A stretch of 64,000 nucleotides of DNA from Nitrospira sp. MA-1 (GTDB taxonomy: Bacteria; Nitrospirota; Nitrospiria; Nitrospirales; UBA8639), in contig JAQJDB010000001.1 of the NCBI GenBank assembly GCA_032139905.1, positions 62,001 to 126,000 of the forward strand, read 5' to 3'. The notes beneath the pieces were generated by a model. The model was not told where the DNA came from, searched no databases, and saw only the letters and a program-made list of their open reading frames with translations. Numbering within the stretch: position 1 is the first letter of the stretch; each line of letters starts with the position of its first letter. The translations under genes and the position numbers were made by a program. Positions 62,345 through 64,000 of this stretch are shown here, piece by piece.

Positions 62345-62887
62345 ATGATATGGCTTCTTTTTGGATATTTTGCCACGGTAAGTGTCGTGGCAGGGGTTTT
62401 GACTGTGGCATTGCGAAATGCCGTGCATTGCGCTATGGCCTTGCTGACGCTCCTGCTCCATGTGGCGGGTCTGTTTGTCCTGTTGAATGCGGAATTCCTT
62501 TTTGCGGTGCAAATCATCGTGTATGCCGGAGCGATTCTTATTTTGTATCTTTTCGTGTTGATGTTGATGAATTTAAAAACGGAGGACCAGCATCTTCATA
62601 AAAAATATGCCCTCCTGTTGTTTGCCGGAATGGCAATTTTTGGAGAACTTCTGATTCTTTTGGTGCAATCTCCCTATGGAGGTGTGATTGGAACGGCGAC
62701 GCCTGACCTCATCCTGCAAACGGGGCCCAGCCACGCCATTGGAATCACGATGTTTAGTGATTATTTGTTGCTTTTTGAAGTGATTGGGATTTTCCTGTTA
62801 GGGGCCGTGATTGGCGCAATCGTCCTTGCTAAAACACCGGCGAAGACTGACCCCCAAGAAGAACCCGTCGTTTCTTCCATGCCCTAA
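62345..62887 (+). CDS. nuoJ: NADH-quinone oxidoreductase subunit J
   Basis: 180 aa with five membrane helices, e.g. MIWLLFGYFATVSVVAGVLTV, HCAMALLTLLLHVAGLFVLL and the family signature VQIIVYAGAILILYLFVLMLM. Membrane-arm subunit near the quinone-site channel. Only 7 bp from nuoI. Confidence 0.96.
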   Translation: MIWLLFGYFATVSVVAGVLTVALRNAVHCAMALLTLLLHVAGLFVLLNAEFLFAVQIIVYAGAILILYLFVLMLMNLKTEDQHLHKKYALLLFAGMAIFGELLILLVQSPYGGVIGTATPDLILQTGPSHAIGITMFSDYLLLFEVIGIFLLGAVIGAIVLAKTPAKTDPQEEPVVSSMP

Positions 62888-62899
62888 AGCCCGGTAACG

Positions 62900-63202
62900 A
62901 TGATTCCCCTTTCTGCCTATGTGGCACTCAGCGCAATTTTGTTTATGACCGGACTCGTCGGCGTCCTGATCCGGAGGAATTTCATTGTCGTCCTGATGTC
63001 CGTGGAGATTATGTTGAACGCTGCCAATATCAATTTGGTGGCTTTTTCTCATTACCTTCATTCCATGTCAGGGCAAATGGCCGCACTCTTTATCATTGCC
63101 GTGGCCGCAGCGGAAGCCGCGGTAGGATTAGCGATTATCATTGTGGTGTTTCGTGGAAAAATGGCCACGAACGTCGATCAAATTAATATTTTGAAGTGGT
63201 AA
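62900..63202 (+). CDS. nuoK: NADH-quinone oxidoreductase subunit K
   Basis: 100 aa, three helices with the conserved Glu in MSVEIMLNAANINLVAF and the second Glu in AVAAAEAAVGLAIIIVV, both needed for proton translocation. Standard length. Confidence 0.97.
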   Translation: MIPLSAYVALSAILFMTGLVGVLIRRNFIVVLMSVEIMLNAANINLVAFSHYLHSMSGQMAALFIIAVAAAEAAVGLAIIIVVFRGKMATNVDQINILKW

Positions 63203-63203
63203 C

Positions 63204-64000
63204 GTGTTCGATCTGCTCGTTCTCCTGATTCCTCTTTTTCCTTTGCTGGCCGTATTGGCCAATGGGCTTTTGGGCTCTCGCTATTCTTCCGATCTGGCGG
63301 GGCGGCTGGCTTTTGGGTCTGTAGGCCTGTCGTTTCTGTGTGTACTCGGCGTCTTTGTTTCGTTTCTCGGAGATTCAACACCGCGCGAAGTCATTGCCTA
63401 CTCCTGGATTTTCGGGGGAGATCTCTCCGTAAATCTTGCCTTTCTCATCGACCCGCTGACCGTCATTATGCTGTTAGTGGTGACCGGAGTCGGATTCCTC
63501 ATCCATGTCTATTCTGTGGGCTATATGCATGGGGAAGAAGGCTTTACCCGCTTTTTCACCTATATGAACCTCTTCATGGTTTCCATGCTCTTGCTCGTCA
63601 TGGGAAATAATTATGTGGTGTTGTTCATCGGGTGGGAGGGCGTGGGCCTCTGCTCCTACCTGTTGATCGGGTATTACTATGAAAAAGTCTCAGCGGGGAA
63701 GGCAGCGACCAAAGCCTTTGTCGTGAACCGGATTGGGGACGCCGGGTTTTTACTGGCAATATTTTTGATCTTTTCCCATTTCGGCACACTCGATTACACG
63801 GCGGTTATGGCCCAGGCAGCGACTCTTTCAACTGAAATGGCCACCGCAATCTCATTCTGTTTGTTGGTCGGCGCGATTGGCAAATCGGCGCAATTACCGT
63901 TGTACACATGGTTGCCGGATGCGATGGAAGGCCCAACTCCGGTGAGTGCGCTTATCCATGCAGCCACCATGGTCACAGCGGGCGTCTATATGGTGGTGAG
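63204..64000 (+). CDS. nuoL: NADH-quinone oxidoreductase subunit L (runs off the window)
   Basis: Starts at GTG 63204, one base after the nuoK stop, and stays open to the window end (265 codons seen of about 600). VFDLLVLLIPLFPLLAVLAN opens helix 1. The antiporter-like core follows: LAFLIDPLTVIMLLVVTGVG, FFTYMNLFMVSMLLLVMGNN, the conserved Glu in LFIGWEGVGLCSYLLIGYYY, the Lys in GAIGKSAQLPLYTWLPDAMEGPTPVSALIHAATMVTAG. A distal proton-pumping subunit. nuoM/nuoN would be expected beyond 64000. Confidence 0.95.
   Translation, partial: MFDLLVLLIPLFPLLAVLANGLLGSRYSSDLAGRLAFGSVGLSFLCVLGVFVSFLGDSTPREVIAYSWIFGGDLSVNLAFLIDPLTVIMLLVVTGVGFLIHVYSVGYMHGEEGFTRFFTYMNLFMVSMLLLVMGNNYVVLFIGWEGVGLCSYLLIGYYYEKVSAGKAATKAFVVNRIGDAGFLLAIFLIFSHFGTLDYTAVMAQAATLSTEMATAISFCLLVGAIGKSAQLPLYTWLPDAMEGPTPVSALIHAATMVTAGVYMVV

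Overview
The window looks like chromosome of a Nitrospira-type bacterium (phylum Nitrospirota). Base composition is near 50% GC by eye. It carries a complex I operon of unusual gene content, copper-type redox proteins, outer-membrane beta-barrels and lipoproteins, and a long palindromic intergenic repeat of a kind I recall from Nitrospira genomes. The assignment is inference; no rRNA or tRNA gene is visible to anchor it.

Layout. (1) 1-7450 is disrupted. Two identical, oppositely oriented 1244-bp IS3-family elements sit in a TPR protein gene and in a DUF488 gene. Each keeps its own 3-bp target duplication, and both broken genes can be rejoined on paper. A Sel1-repeat protein and an intact DUF488 paralogue follow. 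(2) 7450-16300 holds an outer-membrane barrel protein, a BON lipoprotein, an HNH protein, a two-gene arginine-to-proline module (arginine dihydrolase-like plus LOR/SDH ornithine cyclodeaminase), a HEAT protein, an RNase Z-like hydrolase and a small cupredoxin. The spacers contain hairpins, imperfect repeats and decayed coding pieces. (3) 16300-29830 has a LON-domain/ABC-exporter/SirB1-like run, a CrtC-like lipocalin protein, a beta-propeller lipoprotein, a response regulator, a phosphopantetheinyl transferase, a rhodanese lipoprotein, an MpaB-type oxygenase and an exported gamma-glutamyl hydrolase. (4) 30100-49300 is accessory in character: a frameshifted amidase, SMP-30-like protein, MHS-type MFS transporter, lipase, universal stress protein, a two-domain lysozyme-inhibitor protein, HEPN protein, VOC protein, alpha/beta hydrolase, an IS30 element truncating a small gene, three methyltransferases (one a remnant), a Tat-exported multicopper oxidase, a phytoene-desaturase-like oxidoreductase and an M28 peptidase. 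(5) 49476-54918 has a PhoD-like phosphatase, then a likely metal-handling group (EF-hand-like protein, cupredoxin-like protein, Met/His-rich outer-membrane protein, His-rich small protein) and a CBS protein. (6) 56212-64000 is a complex I operon, nuoA-B-C-D-G-I-J-K-L, running off the window; nuoE, nuoF and nuoH are not in it.

The best-supported coordinated units are the complex I operon, the LOR/SDH-arginine dihydrolase pair (arginine to ornithine to proline with ammonia release), the LON-ABC operon and the 51-54 kb metal group. At least six genes are broken by IS insertion, frameshift or truncation, all between 1 and 47 kb, while the 49-64 kb part is intact. I saw no CRISPR array, prophage, plasmid origin or obvious new defence cassette. 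The most interesting items are the split arginine dihydrolase/cyclodeaminase pair, the nuo cluster without nuoE/F/H, the precisely reconstructable IS insertions, and the metal-handling group.
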